A stretch of 64,000 bases of DNA from Massospora cicadina (Eukaryota; Entomophthoromycota; Entomophthoromycetes; Entomophthorales; Entomophthoraceae): positions 1 through 64,000 of the forward strand of contig JAKSZP010000211.1 of the NCBI GenBank assembly GCA_022478985.1. The letters are read 5' to 3'. The position numbers and the translations under genes were made by a program. Below are positions 11,188-22,900 of the stretch, one piece after another. Position 1 is the stretch's first letter, and the number at the start of each line of letters is the position of its first letter. The notes beneath the pieces were generated by a model. That model was given only the letters and a program-made list of their open reading frames with translations. It did not search any database and was not told the origin of the DNA.

Positions 11188-12140
11188 TGTTAAAATCTGA
11201 GCGCTAGATGGTAGCTCACTTCTGGTTCTAGATTTCAACTGCACAGATTCGTGGATCCTTGCATTGATTTGATTGAATTTGATTAACTGGTGCAATAATA
11301 GTATAAAGACTATTATTATTTTTGATTGCTCAAAAGCCACGTTAAGTGTATTGTCCAACGCTAGACAGGTGCTTCTTCGTCTTGAAGATGTCCTTGTAAT
11401 GGTAGGAAACACTTTCCCTATTCCCTTCTCACAGAGCCAAATGGAGATTTTGATAGTAACAACCTAAGGATATCTGATCCAGGCCCTCTTTTCTTAAGAG
11501 TAATGTTAACCAAATAATGTAAAACAACTAAGTTATTATCAGTTTTTATCTGCTTTTATTAGGGAATAATTGGGGGTTTTATAGTTAGAATCGGCACACA
11601 ACTTTTCAGCTGTCCGCTGAGAATCATTTGTGCCCCTATGCTGGTTTGACCCTCAAGTGTTAAGCACCAAATCTCATCAGGTACTGTTGCCTTGAATTTC
11701 ATAGGCAGCGTAATCTTCGGCTGTTCAGCAACCAAAAATTGGTGTTAGGGACTTGAAACCAATTGTTTTGGCCAATAATGATCCTACTCTCTACCTCCAG
11801 CATTCAGATTCTTTGGTAGTTTCTGAAGACTCCCATTCATTCTACTCTGAACGATTTTCTTATAATGTGACTATCAGGTGTTACACCCATATCAAATTAT
11901 TGCTTTATTTTGTTGGGATGATATCTGACAAAAATCTCATCAGTTGGCGACCTCTAATATCATTGGGGATGATGCCCATGATAATCTAATCAGCCTTTGA
12001 CATCTAATATCATTGGGGATGATACCCAATGATAATCCCATCAGTTGGCCACTGTTGCTGAAACTGTACTATTATAACTTAATCATCAAATTTATTAATT
12101 GTTTAAAAAGGTTGTATTATGCTGTCTCTCAAATTCCACA
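11188..12140 (-). repeat. A2 3' LTR
   Basis: This 953-bp copy starts TGTTAAAATCTGAGC and ends ATTCCACA on the plus strand. It matches 17890-18844 throughout. Bases 11914-12050 hold about three diverged tandem units of roughly 50 bp, each with an ATCATTGGGGATGAT-like core, near the U3 end. Confidence 0.92.
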
Positions 12141-12153
12141 ATCCCCTCTTTAC
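12141..12153 (-). other. A2 polypurine tract
   Basis: On the minus strand the purine-rich TAAAGAGGGGATT lies immediately upstream of the 3' LTR, where plus-strand DNA synthesis is primed. Confidence 0.6.
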
Positions 12154-12700
12154 CAGATTATCCAATGGAAGATAGAACCCTAGGGAAGAAAGCCGCCTTA
12201 GCTTGAGATACTATTATTTTTGCATATCTCTATATCCTCAGCAGAGTGTAGCTCTGTCTGCACTCAACGCCCATATGCTCTTCTCAGTTTTGATGACTTC
12301 TTATCCTTGGTTGCTACCCATTGCCACCTCTTCTCGAGTGCAGTTCCCATGACATCATGCCATGCCAGTCCCATCTTTGCATACTTGCTAAAAGCTCAAC
12401 TGGTCCACCTGTACAAACCCCAATATGTGTCTTGTTGGCACCTTACCACCTGTACCAACCCCAGGATGGGTTTCAATATCTCGTTGATATGGACTATTCT
12501 GGAAGATCTAGGTTCAGCCCATCCTGATCCTGCCAATCGCTTGGGACTTGTGCCATTCACTATCTTTTCCTTTCTCCACACTTGGTAGGTGGGAATATCG
12601 CTAGATGCATCAATGCTCAATGAAAATAAAATCAATTTTTTAATATATTTTATAATCTTTTTAAATTTTCATGCATCATCTTTATTTCTCCATTATATTT
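12154..12700 (-). other. A2 3' region between integrase and LTR
   Basis: A minus-strand open stretch around 12396-12635 (VWRKEKIVNGTSPKRLAGS) follows the integrase end. It resembles nothing I recognise. It may be the tail of pol or a spacer. No chromodomain pattern is visible. Confidence 0.35.
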
Positions 12701-14150
12701 TTTTCTTTTAATTCCAATATTTAAGTATTTTACGTGGACTTTATTGACTATGCAACCATCCTCAATATTTGATCACATGGGCATCATTCACTAACTTGCC
12801 AATGATTTTGAATGGTCCCATCCGTAGGGCATCTAACTTATTTTTCCTCCTGAACCCATGGTATTGCAATAAGCTAACCTATCACCCACATAGTATTCTT
12901 TCAACGTAGTTCAATTTTGGTCGCCTGCTTTCTTTGCATTGATTCTTCTTTTCATTGTCTTTTCAAATTCCTGAGATTGTAATTCAATCAGGATATTGGC
13001 CAATTAGGATAGATATTATTCAGCACTTATCCCTGAAGATGGCTCTACTGCTGAATAAAATATTGGCGATAAATTTAGCTTTCTGCCCATATAAAAGTTT
13101 GGACGGCGTTTTCTCAGTTATGAAATGGTAACTATTATAAGAAAATGTGACTGAACTCAGATATGAAACCCTAGCGGAAGCTTTCCCCATGACCAATTTT
13201 TGTAATGTTGAGGCTAGAGTTGCATTCACTCTTTTCACCATTCCATTTGTTTCTGGATGATAGGGGACAGATACAACACCGTGGATTCCCATAAATTTGT
13301 TTAGCCTGGAAATCACATTTGAAGTAAAATTGTTTTTGTTGTCACTGAGAATAATTTGGGGACATGTGCCAATAGATCACTTGGTCAAGTTTAAACTTCG
13401 CCATACTAATTGCATCTACTTTGCTGAGGGCTTTCATTTTGACCCATCGGGTTAAATGGTCTATTGCAACGATTATATACTTCACTCCTCCAGTGCTGAT
13501 GCTCAATGGTCCCATATTTTCTATGGACACCATGTTCCATGCAAAACCAGGGCATACTAGCCAGTACCCTACAATGTTCTTGTGCGGCTTATGAAGTTAA
13601 CATTCCACACAACAGGCTAAGTAATCAGTAACATTATAGTTGATAGATTACCAATAATAATACTGGCAAATATGATCCAATGTTTTCCTTTAGGCCACCA
13701 TGGCCGATGACCTTATGAGCAGCTTTAATGATTTCCACTAGTTCTGATAGTTTAAGAAATAAACCCATTTTTCTTCATCATTTTTTGTATAGTTGATTGT
13801 TCTTAAATTTGGTATTTTCTAAAGCCTTTTGTAATTCATTTCAAATTTTTTAGGGCTCATTTCCAATATCTCCTTTGATCATCCGCTGAAACAGTGCATC
13901 AGCCTGATGATAAATTACATGAACAACTGGCAATTGAGACATTTTATTGGCATTCTGATGTACCACTCCATCCCTGTAGATAATTTTAGAATCATATGCT
14001 TGCAGATTTTAATAGCCCATCGTGCCAACTGGCCCTCTGGTTTCTAAAGGTTATAAAGCCAGCGCAGGGATGAGTGGTCAGTTATAACTTTAAAGTGCGT
14101 CTCATGCATGTAGACTTAAAAAATTTTACAGACATGGATGCCTAACAGAC
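12700..14150 (-). pseudogene. A2 integrase, broken
   Basis: Minus-strand pieces in order: the zinc-binding end near 13600 (CCVEC), the core VSIENMGPLSISTGGVKY and VAIDHLTRWVKMKALSKVDA at 13533-13420, then HGVVSVPYHPETNGMVKRVN with the DDE-type Glu near 13260. The C-terminal region with a MGPFKIIGKLVNDAHVIKY pattern lies near 12820-12770, of the GPY/F type. Stops and frameshifts break it. Confidence 0.85.
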
Positions 14151-15200
14151 ACTTTTGCTCTGTCATAGTATAGTTTCTTTCCGCTAGTGACAGGGTTCTG
14201 CTCACGTAGGTACTGGATGTTCATCCCCATTGTCATCTAATTGACTTAGAACGGCTCCAAATGCCATTAATGAGGCATCCACTTGAATTATGAATTCACA
14301 ATTAAAATTCATATATCTCAACACTGGGCTGCTCATGAGATATTTTTGGAGCTTATCAAATGACTTCAGTGCCTCTTCATTCCACACAATACCCTTTTTT
14401 GGATCCTTGAGTAGTTGAATAAAGGCTTGGTAATTCCAGAAAAGACTTTGATATATTGGCAATAGTATCCTACCATCCCCAAAAAGTCTTTTAATCCTAA
14501 ACACTTTATGGGATTGACATCTGCTCAATAACTTTTAATTTCATAGGTTGCAGTTGTAATCCATTAGAGTTAATAAAAACCCCTAAGTTTTTGAGCTCTT
14601 TCTAAAAAAAGATTTTTCTCAGCATAATTTTTAAATTTGCTGTTGCCAACCGCTTGAAAACTTCCTCCAGATGCTCCAAATGATCTTTGAAGGTCCTGCT
14701 GAAGACGTTGATATCATCTAAGTGTACTGTCACGCAGGATAGCTTCAGTTCACTAAGTATTGAATCCATAGCATGCTGGAAAGTTGCCGGTGCATTACAT
14801 AAACCTTGGGGCATTCTGGTCGGCTGGTATAGTCCTTGTGTGGTAATTATTGCACATTTTTCCTGATCTTCTTTTAGCAAATCGATTTGCCAATAGCCCA
14901 AAATCAGGTCCATAGCCAAAAAATATTTTGCTTCCCCGTGCAACCAAGTGCATCGTCAAATTGAGGCTGCAAATAGGTATCTTTTTTAGAGATCTTGTTT
15001 AGTCAGCAATAGTTAATTACTAATCAATTTGATCCATCCTTCTTTCTAACACAAGGATTGGACTCACCCATGGGCTCAATGACAGAATGAGTAACCCATG
15101 TTACACTAGTTTGCTAATTTCATTGCTGACCTTTGCTTCCAATGAGCTTAACCTATGAACAGGTCTCATTCTTATCAGTGAATATTCTCCAGTATTAAAT
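14151..15200 (-). pseudogene. A2 reverse transcriptase and RNase H, broken
   Basis: The longest piece (14943-14602) reads AKYFLAMDLILGYWQIDL, MPQGLCNAPATFQHAM and VTVHLDDINVFS. The catalytic YXDD box is HLDD here, with Tyr replaced by His. The next piece (14528-14202) holds FEIIQVDASLMAFGAVLSQ-like RNase H start sequence with its first Asp. The domain order and spacing are those of Ty3/gypsy pol. Confidence 0.88.
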
Positions 15201-16340
15201 TTGTGAAGTACGAGTTTTACACATCCCAAGTCATGATCGTTATGAGAAGATTTTTCCAATAATTTTTGAATAATTGGAGCACATCCTCCTGCTGATTCTC
15301 AGTCAGATTAGCTAGGTGCTCATGATCCACTAATATGTTGACACTTTCAGCAACTTCCACCAGCAATCCCATTTCAGAAATGATCCAAATTCATGAAAAG
15401 CATAAAGTTCCGCCATCAGGAGAAAATGTAGAAACACAATGATTTGTTTTTTTCAATCTTTATCAACTTCTCTCCCAGATTGGCTAATAATACTCATATC
15501 TCTTCATGACCTGGCATTAAGATCCCTGGTGCCATCCATGGTTCGACCCTCAATTTTTCCCATGGATTGATAATTTCCCCATATAGCTGTTCTAGAAAAT
15601 TACATCATTAACCTGGTGTTAACTATGATTTGAGCCCCCGGCGGAATAGTTTTTGTTGCATTTGTCACTAGAGGTATCCCATGATTCTCCATAATTTCCA
15701 TCAGCATTGCTTTCCATTTTTGTCCAATTAATTTATGGTGAATGGGTCTAATACCATCACTATAAATTAAGCTGACAAACTTATTCCTCTTCATCAGCGG
15801 AATTTCTCCCTTCCACTGGTACACCAAAGGCAACGTCTGCCCCAATATCGTCAGAGTGTTTTCTCCAAAATCACATTTCACTTGATACTTCCTAAAGAAC
15901 TCCATCCCAATAAGAATATTATAATTTGGATTGGCCAGTACTATGGTGAGAGCTGACACCATCAGCAATCCAAACCAAAGTGGTAGTGAACTGTAGGCTC
16001 CACATGAGATGTTAATGTCTGGTCCAGCTATTCCATACTCTTTTCAATGCTCCAAATCTGGCAAGATCTTTATACGTTTCACTAATTTGATGGAAATGAT
16101 GTTGATTGGCGCTCCACTATCAATTATTGCTTGTACTCTTATCCTATTAACTAGAATATTGATATAGGTACACTCTGAGTACTGCAATAAAGTATCTACT
16201 GAATTGGTAGCAGCCTTATTTGCCAAATCAAGTGTGTAAATTATTTGAGCAGATAAATCATAGAATGACTCCTTGATTGCGCTGATAGGTAAAGAAAAGT
16301 TCTCCTCATCCAACTTCATTTGACTAAGTCTTCAGGGCTC
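15201..16340 (-). pseudogene. A2 protease and linker, broken
   Basis: The minus strand at 16319-16044 encodes IIDSGAPINIISIKLVKRI, a retropepsin DSG site. The following piece (15968-15600) contains LANPNYNILIGMEFFRKY, the second conserved protease strand, then the linker to RT. It is collinear with 8300-9260 of element A. Confidence 0.85.
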
Positions 16341-17350
16341 TTGCAGTATCTAACTTTCTTTGATAACTGTTATACGTAGAATCAAGTGACCTCATTAAAA
16401 TTTTAGTATTGATCCCCTTCACTTTGGCTCGAGATATGTTAACATCCATGTTAACTCCCTGTGAAGTAAATTCAGAAAGTCATCATCCACAAACAGGTCA
16501 GAGATATTGATTTCCCCATTCATTATATAAGGCAGGACAGGTTTATCAGCAGCACTATAACGTCCCTGATCTATACTGCTGGTCCTTTTCCTGAATCTGA
16601 ACCAGTTTCTTGGGTCTGAATGAGATTATTCTGATCCTTTGCTTTCTTTCCCAACATTGAGAAATTACATGGCCAGACTTCCCGCATTGGAAACAGCGGA
16701 TTGACTATTTGTCCGCTCATTTTTGAACTTCAGGTTTACTTCCTATCACAATTTAGCTCTCAGATTCTTTAGGTAGTTTAGCAAATTTTACTATACCTTG
16801 AGCCTTCGTTTGAATTACTTTAAAAGTGTGATTGGGGGCATCAAACGTGGCTCCAAGCATCTTCAGATGGTCCACCATCTGAGAGGTCATTGTTTGAGTC
16901 ACTAGCGCCGCCACCATTTCCAATGCAATTCTCAGTAGGGACAAAGTGCTGACTGCATGGCTATGTGTGCATCAAAGTCAGTCAACACAATTGCTCCTGC
17001 CAAGATCTGGGCTTCTTGGTAAAACAAGTTGGTGAAACTAGCCAGGGTCTCATCTTTGTGGAATTGTATACCCATGAACTCTTGTTTATGATTCACCATT
17101 AAGTAGGGCTTCCAAAATCTAACATAATGGCTTCTTTTGCTTCTGCGTATGACCAGTTATCCCCATTGAGGTGGGGTAGCACCAGATTCTGGCACTCAGT
17201 GCTAAGACAGTTCATTATGGTCACCGCTTTTTGACAGTCTGCATAGCAAAACATGGTCATCTCAAATAAGCGGAAAAATGCTGGGGCATTATCCCAGTTA
17301 AAGGCGGGCAATTTCAGCATATTCTGAAATTCCTCATTTGCTCCGCTCAT
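16341..17350 (-). pseudogene. A2 Gag with CCHC knuckle, broken
   Basis: The start piece (17350-17099) reads MSGANEEFQNMLKLPAFNWD and YADCQKAVTIMNCLSTECQN, a typical retrotransposon capsid N-terminus. The nucleocapsid knuckle CFQCGKSGHVISQC (CX2CX4HX4C) lies near 16705-16660. Several frame changes separate the parts. The 5' leader at 17350-17870 has no assigned coding content. Confidence 0.85.
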
Positions 17351-17870
17351 AGAAGATCATTGCCCAGTTACTCGAGAAGCCATAGGAGTGGCTTTAGGAG
17401 TCATTTCTGACACACCAGTAAATGGTTTGGGCATATTTTAGGACAGAGAGGTCTTCCCAATTGGAGTTTAACATGCCTTTTCATCGACCTCATTCACCTC
17501 AAATTGCTCAAAAGCACATTTTTGTTTTTCCAATTCCTCAATACGCTTTGTCATTTTCTCCATCTCTTCATAAAACCACCAGATGCGTTCTTGATCCACT
17601 TCCCATTCAGCTTTTTGGAATATATTTTTTAACAAGTTCTCCCTCTTTCCACTTCAAAGAGGCAACTTTTCAACACAGGTTATTATTCAACACTCTTAAA
17701 TTGTTTGAGCATCTCTTCCGCCTTGATCACACACTCCTCTAAGGTACTAACATCAGCTTGAAATGCCGAGCTGAGCACATTTTGATTGATGGCCTGTAGT
17801 TTCGCCCAAAGCTTCTGAAGCTCTTCTTTATAAGACATTGTTTAAATTTAGCTTTTGACAACTCAACTAC

Positions 17871-17888
17871 CCCCTGTATTGAGCACCA
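17871..17888 (-). other. A2 primer-binding site
   Basis: On the minus strand TGGTGCTCAATACAGGGG begins 1 nt after the LTR end. It differs at one base from the element A site. Confidence 0.75.
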
Positions 17889-17889
17889 A

Positions 17890-18844
17890 TGTTAAAATCT
17901 GGGCACTGGATGGTAGCTCTCTTCTGGCCCTAGATTTTAACTGCAAAGATTCATGAATCCTTGCATTGATTTGATTGAATTTGATTAACTGGTGCAATAA
18001 TAGTATAAAGACTATTATTATTTTTGATTGCTCAAAAGCCACGTTAAGTGTATTGTCCAACGCTAGACAGGTGCTTCTTCGTCTTGAAGATGTCCTTGTA
18101 ATGGTAGGAAACACTTCCCCTATTCCCTTCTCACAGAGCCAAATGGAGGTTTTGATAGTAACAACCTAAGGATATCTGATCCAGGCCCTCCTTTCTTAAT
18201 ATTAATGTTAAACAAATAATGTAAAACAGCTAAGTTATTATCAAGTTTATTATCTGCTTTTATTAGGGAATATTGGGGGTTTTATAGTTAGAATTGGCAC
18301 ACAACTTTTCAGCTGTCCGCTGGGACTTATTTGTGCCCCTATGCTGGTTTGACCCTCAAGTGTTAGGCACCAAATCTCGTCAGGTAACATTGCCTTGAAT
18401 TTCTTAGGCAGTGTAATCCTTGGCTGTTCAGTGACCAAACTTTTGGTGTTAGGGACTTGAAACCAATTGTTTTGGCTGATGAGGATCCTATTCTCTACTC
18501 CCGTGTTTGAATGCTTTGATAGTTTTCAACAACTCCCCATTTGTTCCACTCTGAATTATTCCCTATAATTCAACTATCAGATGTTACTCCCATATCAAAT
18601 TATTACTTGATTTCATCAGGGATGATTACTGACAATAATGTCATCAGTTGGCAATCTCTAATATCATTGGTTATGTTGCCCAAAATTAATCTAATCAGTT
18701 GTCAACCTCTAATATCATCTGAGATGATGCCTGACAATAATCTCATCAGCCAGCCATTTTTACTGATACTGTACATTATAGCTTGATTGTCAAATTTATT
18801 AATTGGTTAAAAGGTTGATTATGTGGTCATCTCAAATTCCATCA
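17890..18844 (-). repeat. A2 5' LTR
   Basis: This 955-bp copy starts TGTTAAAATCTGGGC and ends ATTCCATCA on the plus strand, followed by the duplication CCTCA. The U3-side tandem units recur at 18617-18755. Confidence 0.92.
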
Positions 18845-19100
18845 CCTCATAGTGCATAACTTGATCTACTCTTAGATCCCTGTTTATAATTTCTCTGGTT
18901 TGACACACAGTCAGCAGCAATCCCTGATTTGATTCAGCTTCTTCTCTAGATCCCTGCTCAGATCCTTACTCTTTAGCTTAAAGAGTCTCCCAATTATTGC
19001 ACACAGCTATATTATCCCTGAGAAGAATAGAACAATTGGATTCTGATAAAGTTTACTAAGTTAATACTCTAGTAAAATTGATTAGATAATTTGTGATTTG
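18845..19100 (-). repeat. Element A 5' LTR, outer part (end not fixed)
   Basis: This is the continuation of element A's 5' LTR beyond the A2 insertion. Only one copy of this LTR is in the window, so the outer boundary cannot be located. 19100 is an arbitrary limit. Confidence 0.4.
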
Positions 19101-19640
19101 GTAAATTATGATCTGGCAAATTATGACATTTTATTAGTGAATTCTTTAAGGAATTTAAAGTGGATAAATCAGTACCCAACCCTTTATAGGCACCTTCTCA
19201 ATGAAATAGCAACCGCTGCCATTAAATCACCCATCCTTGTCTCTGCAGCGATAGTCTTCCCCATCCTGGCTAAAATTCCATCATTGGATATCCTCAAGAC
19301 CTTAAACGGAAAGAGTCAGAAAATGTGTCCTTAACATTTTCTTCTCAAAACAAACGAACCAACCATATTTGGCAAGCGACCTGCTTATGTATTGGGACTT
19401 GTTACCCATTAAGGCAGGTCGTGAACCAACTGATCATTTTGTTAGTTGCAGGTGGCATCACTCGCCTCACAACTTACTCCTTAAATCCCAATCAGTTAGT
19501 GATGAAACCCAACCAATCCCAATCAGTAAACCTGATAGTTTATCATCAATCAACTATCAGATGCCCCTATTTCATTGACAACTCTGCCCAACGAGATCTT
19601 AAGCATTCATCTAGATTGATCCAATGGATCTGACTAGGCG
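19101..19640. other. Unassigned stretch between element A LTR and LINE fragment
   Basis: Short open stretches on the plus strand (19098-19334 and 19325-19633) resemble nothing I recognise. This could be the rest of element A's LTR or old flanking DNA. Confidence 0.3.
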
Positions 19641-20370
19641 AAGAATCCAAAATTCCCCAAACATAGTTGCCCAAAAATCAGGGTCAACTGATATTCAATT
19701 CATTTCGCATTAAGGATTTAGCCCTAGTGATCGCTGGTAATCTAGCTGGCTGGGAATATGGGCAAAAATCTAAAAGGGAAAAAACAAATGTTACAAAAAT
19801 TTGGTTTGATTTGGTCTAACGAGTGCACTTTGTCTCAACCACCCATTGACCATCTGGGAGTTCTACATATCACACGCGCCTGTGCAGCTTTGTCTGCTTC
19901 TTTTTAATTTTTTAACCTGAAATCTAACCAACAGCAGGTCATGGAGTGCGGCACTATGTATACTGTGGTCAGGAAATGGTTGTGCACATCTCCACAGAAC
20001 TTTTCCCAAAGCGCCATTTGATTTATATCCAGGAATACTCAAACCCCGTGCTCCACTGACAACAATAGCTGGGAATGTGGTTTATTGATGAACTGGTTAC
20101 ACTTTGCTTGCCAGGCTAAAATCTCTGGGGAAATACTAAGCACCAGTTTTTTGTTTTTATCTAGGCCGCCGGTGTCACTGGGGCATTTATGTTTTGAATG
20201 GTGCAGAGCCTGAGCCTGTGGCCTTAACTTTTCTAGCCCAACTTCTACCCAACATTGGGTGCACACTAATATCCTCAAAGAGATTATCAAACTTACCTAG
20301 TCTTGAATCAAATTTGGTGCAATTAGTGATTGCAACAATGGAGAAAAGTTTTTTGCCAAATGCAATGTTA
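19640..20370 (-). mobile_element. LINE fragment: 5' end and N-terminal ORF1
   Basis: The minus strand matches LINE-2 from about 26860 to 27550. FDNLFEDISVHPMLGRSWA parallels FDNLTEEISWRPMSGSSWA, and SPEILAWQAKCNQFI and MALWEKFCGDVH recur in both. It contains only the leader and ORF1 start, so it is truncated at the 3' side. It faces LINE-2 head to head across element B. The left boundary is approximate. Confidence 0.75.
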
Positions 20371-20379
20371 CCAAATATT

Positions 20380-20580
20380 GTGAGGAGGATGTAGATCCTC
20401 ATAAATGGCGCTTTGGCCAACCAGATGCTAGCAAACACAATACTAATAAAGATGGTGATGAGGACGGAAGACCTCATAAATGGTCCTATGGCCAACCAGA
20501 TGAAGCCACTTTAGATGAGTTTGGACAAGCCTCGTGGAAATGGCAATCTGGCGATCAGATGCCACCAATACTTTTTTAAT
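20380..20580 (-). repeat. Three diverged tandem units (~63 bp) upstream of LINE fragment
   Basis: Three units share CCTCATAAATGG and GGCCAACCAGATG-like blocks (about 20393, 20472 and 20535) spaced about 65-75 bp. They lie on the 5' side of the minus-strand LINE fragment, where 5' UTR monomers could sit. This is a visual alignment only. Confidence 0.5.
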
Positions 20581-20677
20581 TATACCTGTATTTTATAGAT
20601 AAGAAGTCAACAAAAATTTGTCTTTGAGAACAACTAGAAGTAAAATAATAAACACAGAAACCTTTAGACAACTGTAA

Positions 20678-21537
20678 TGTCATGGTTGGACAATGACATC
20701 ATAATTGGGACCAACGTCAAGTACAAAGCAGCATATCAGGAGGCCAAGAAGGTGAAGTTGGCAGGCCTCCCTGACCTCAACTATACCATAGATCAACGCT
20801 GGGTTAAGACAAAGTATTCCCAGGTTAGTCCTAAGGATTAAAGAGAAGTTTGGCTCTGTATAGAAGCAGGTGCATTAAAAATGAACTAGCTTTGCAGTGA
20901 ACAAAAACGGTTTGCTTCGGTTTTTAGTTGAACTGGGTCTCAAATCCCGTTGGGTTTTGAAATTTCCAGCTTAGGTCAGCCACTTCTACAATAAATTACC
21001 TGATTTTGGTCAATTGCCAAATACAGTTTATTGCCCAATGGAAGTGTGCACCTATTGGTGTGCCACAGCTTAGACCCACTTCCTTCAATTAATTGTTTTC
21101 CCAAAACCTTAAATTCCTTTTGTCAAGACCAATCTCTCCCGTTGGTCAACTTCCCTTACAATAAAACCCCTCATTTAGTACACCATTTTATATTTATGTT
21201 ATCTTGGATGATCATGTGCGCATACCTCTTTGAGGAGGTCTCATGAAATGTTAACCATTTAATTTTAACTACGCTAAGTCTATCCACCCATGCACCGTTG
21301 GGCCACCCAGATTCCGTTCAGCCTAGGGCGCCTATACACTACCACTCAGTGCACCGCGTTGCTACTTTTTGGTTACTTTCTCTAAAAATAACCATCTTAG
21401 ATCTAAGTTACTGCAGTTCTAGCACCCTCTTCAGGGCTCTAGTAACCTTTATACTAACGACTAGCTTCCTGGCAATGGCCCTGTGCACTATGCATTACCA
21501 CGCTGGAAATGGGAGAGTTATAGACACTCTCCTTACA
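20678..21537 (+). repeat. Element B 5' LTR
   Basis: It starts TGTCATGG and ends CTCCTTACA, pairing with 25770-26630. U3 is about 463 bp if transcription starts at 21141. Confidence 0.94.
21109..21151 (+). promoter_or_regulatory. Element B TATA-like box and predicted transcript start
   Basis: TTAAATT at 21109-21115 lies 32 bp before GTTGGTCAACT at 21141. The latter is predicted to be the transcript 5' end because it pairs 9 of 11 with the element's primer site. The same spacing recurs in elements C, E and F. Confidence 0.5.
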
Positions 21538-21690
21538 TTAGTCAACCAACCCTTTGATTTTAAGGGCATGAACTTTTTCCATTTGGGACTTTTGCAAAGT
21601 GCACACGGTGTTCACCTGCAGGTGGCCATGACCACATTGGGGGAACACCCCTTTTTGCATTTTGTCAAGGTTTGGGACGTTCTGTCATAA
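21298..21690 (+). CDS. Element B leader ORF spanning the LTR/internal junction (130 codons)
   Basis: This open frame begins in R/U5 of the 5' LTR and reads through the LTR end and primer site into the internal region. It includes a hydrophobic stretch LVTFILTTSFLAMALCTM (about residues 49-66). Element C has a parallel reading LFTILLMTSSLAVWLC at its LTR end, followed by RVTDKLLTSVN against RVIDTLLTLVN here. No function is known to me. It could be an unusual Gag N-terminus, a short leader peptide or chance. The 3' LTR copy (26390-26635) keeps the frame up to the LTR end. Confidence 0.4.
   Translation: MGHPDSVQPRAPIHYHSVHRVATFWLLSLKITILDLSYCSSSTLFRALVTFILTTSFLAMALCTMHYHAGNGRVIDTLLTLVNQPFDFKGMNFFHLGLLQSAHGVHLQVAMTTLGEHPFLHFVKVWDVLS
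21540..21550 (+). other. Element B primer-binding site, self-priming type
   Basis: AGTCAACCAAC lies 2 nt after the LTR. It does not begin with TGG. It is an exact complement of GTTGGTTGACT in the 3' LTR of related element C and pairs 9 of 11 with the element's own predicted transcript start. Confidence 0.6.
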
Positions 21691-21848
21691 TTCTTGCTAT
21701 CTCTGACTAGAAAGTACTCATTATTCTTGCCCATACCTGGTGGATATAGACACTATATGATCTGCAAGTCGATATTCCCCAACTTTTCGCTGAATTTAGT
21801 AAAAAAATTGATACTAAAGAACTCATATTTTCTTGGAACTGAATTTGG

Positions 21849-22900
21849 ATGGTGCAGGTGGGATCACTGACAAAGGGCCTGGTGTTGTTGGCCTTGTATA
21901 ACGTCATGCAACCTGTCATTGAAAAGGTCATAGGGTCATTCATGACCAAAAACGCATTTTATAATGGGGTTGCCATTACTACAACTGAACCATATCTATT
22001 CTCTTATGGCTTTGATAAAGACCTCATTCCAGTATATGGAGTCGCCATAAGAACCCCTTTGACCCCTACCCTGATCCTCAGAACTCGAGGAGGAAAGAAA
22101 TTACATTTATGATATAAAATGTTTATGCAGTTGCTGAAGATATAAAGGGATATATGGCCTCAGCAGTAAGAGTGACCAACTATATCTCCATTTTTTATGA
22201 TAAAACGTACCCTGGGTATGTGAACATCCCTGAAGCAGAACTTGGTAAAGTGTTGGAGTTATCTGCTATAAACAAAGATCATTCGGGTTATTTTCTACTG
22301 ATTGCTACACACTTTCATCCCCTGTAGGGGAAAATCAGCACCACTATTTTGGTGGATATTGGAGCCTCTGAAAATTAAATGGGCCAAAACCTAGACGACT
22401 ACCTTGAGCTGAGCTACATACTAGGTGGTATGATTATACTAGGGGCTTCCCAAGGTATTCCCACGCTGAATATTCAGGGTTTAGTGGAATATCAAGTTGA
22501 CACATATCATTTGTCTGACCACTTTCAAGCTATCAAAAACCTCTTATACCCCATCGTTTTGGTGTAGAGTGGTGGCAAAAGTTTGACGTCAGGACTAACT
22601 TGAAAAAAACCCTATACTTCACTTTGAAGAATGGTCACAGGTTTGTGGTTCCTTTGGTCAAAGCCAACTTTCAGGGCAATTTGCCCTAATGGCTTAATAT
22701 TTACCCTCTCAGACTTACCCCGTTGCTGAGGCCCTCTGTGGAGGTTCTTTTACCTTCCTGTTTGAAGGGTTTTGAATCTTCGTTTGATGCAGCTTCAGCT
22801 AATGCACTACCTGATCATTCAGAGTTTGAATGTGACTTCAAGATCACTGTGGATCTAATGCTTATATCTTCTCTAATTTTTCCATTGACTGTCTAGGAGG
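21849..22900 (+). pseudogene. Element B Gag and protease, broken
   Basis: The piece at 21849-22112 (MVQVGSLTKGLVLLALYN) matches the element C start MVQLGSSTKGLVEMTLDN and is probably Gag. Gag is short and shows no CCHC knuckle. The protease follows near 22350 with LVDIGASEN, where Thr of the usual DTG is Ile, and continues to YLELSYILGG. Element C reads LVDTGASENF at this point. A stop follows the active site directly. Confidence 0.7.

Larger units (their letters stand above)
11188..18844 (-). mobile_element. Element A2: complete-length Ty3/gypsy retrotransposon
   Basis: This is a 7657-bp element with two LTRs of about 955 bp, a 5-bp target duplication CCTCA (11183-11187 and 18845-18849), a TGG-type primer site and a purine tract. 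Minus-strand order is gag, protease, RT, RNase H, integrase. It was inserted into the 5' LTR of its relative A. The paired LTRs differ at many sites and every coding domain is broken, so it is old and inactive. No chromodomain was found. Confidence 0.93.

Noticed and set aside
12220..12588. 122-codon plus-strand frame in A2
   Set aside because: It is antisense to the element and shows no recognisable domain.
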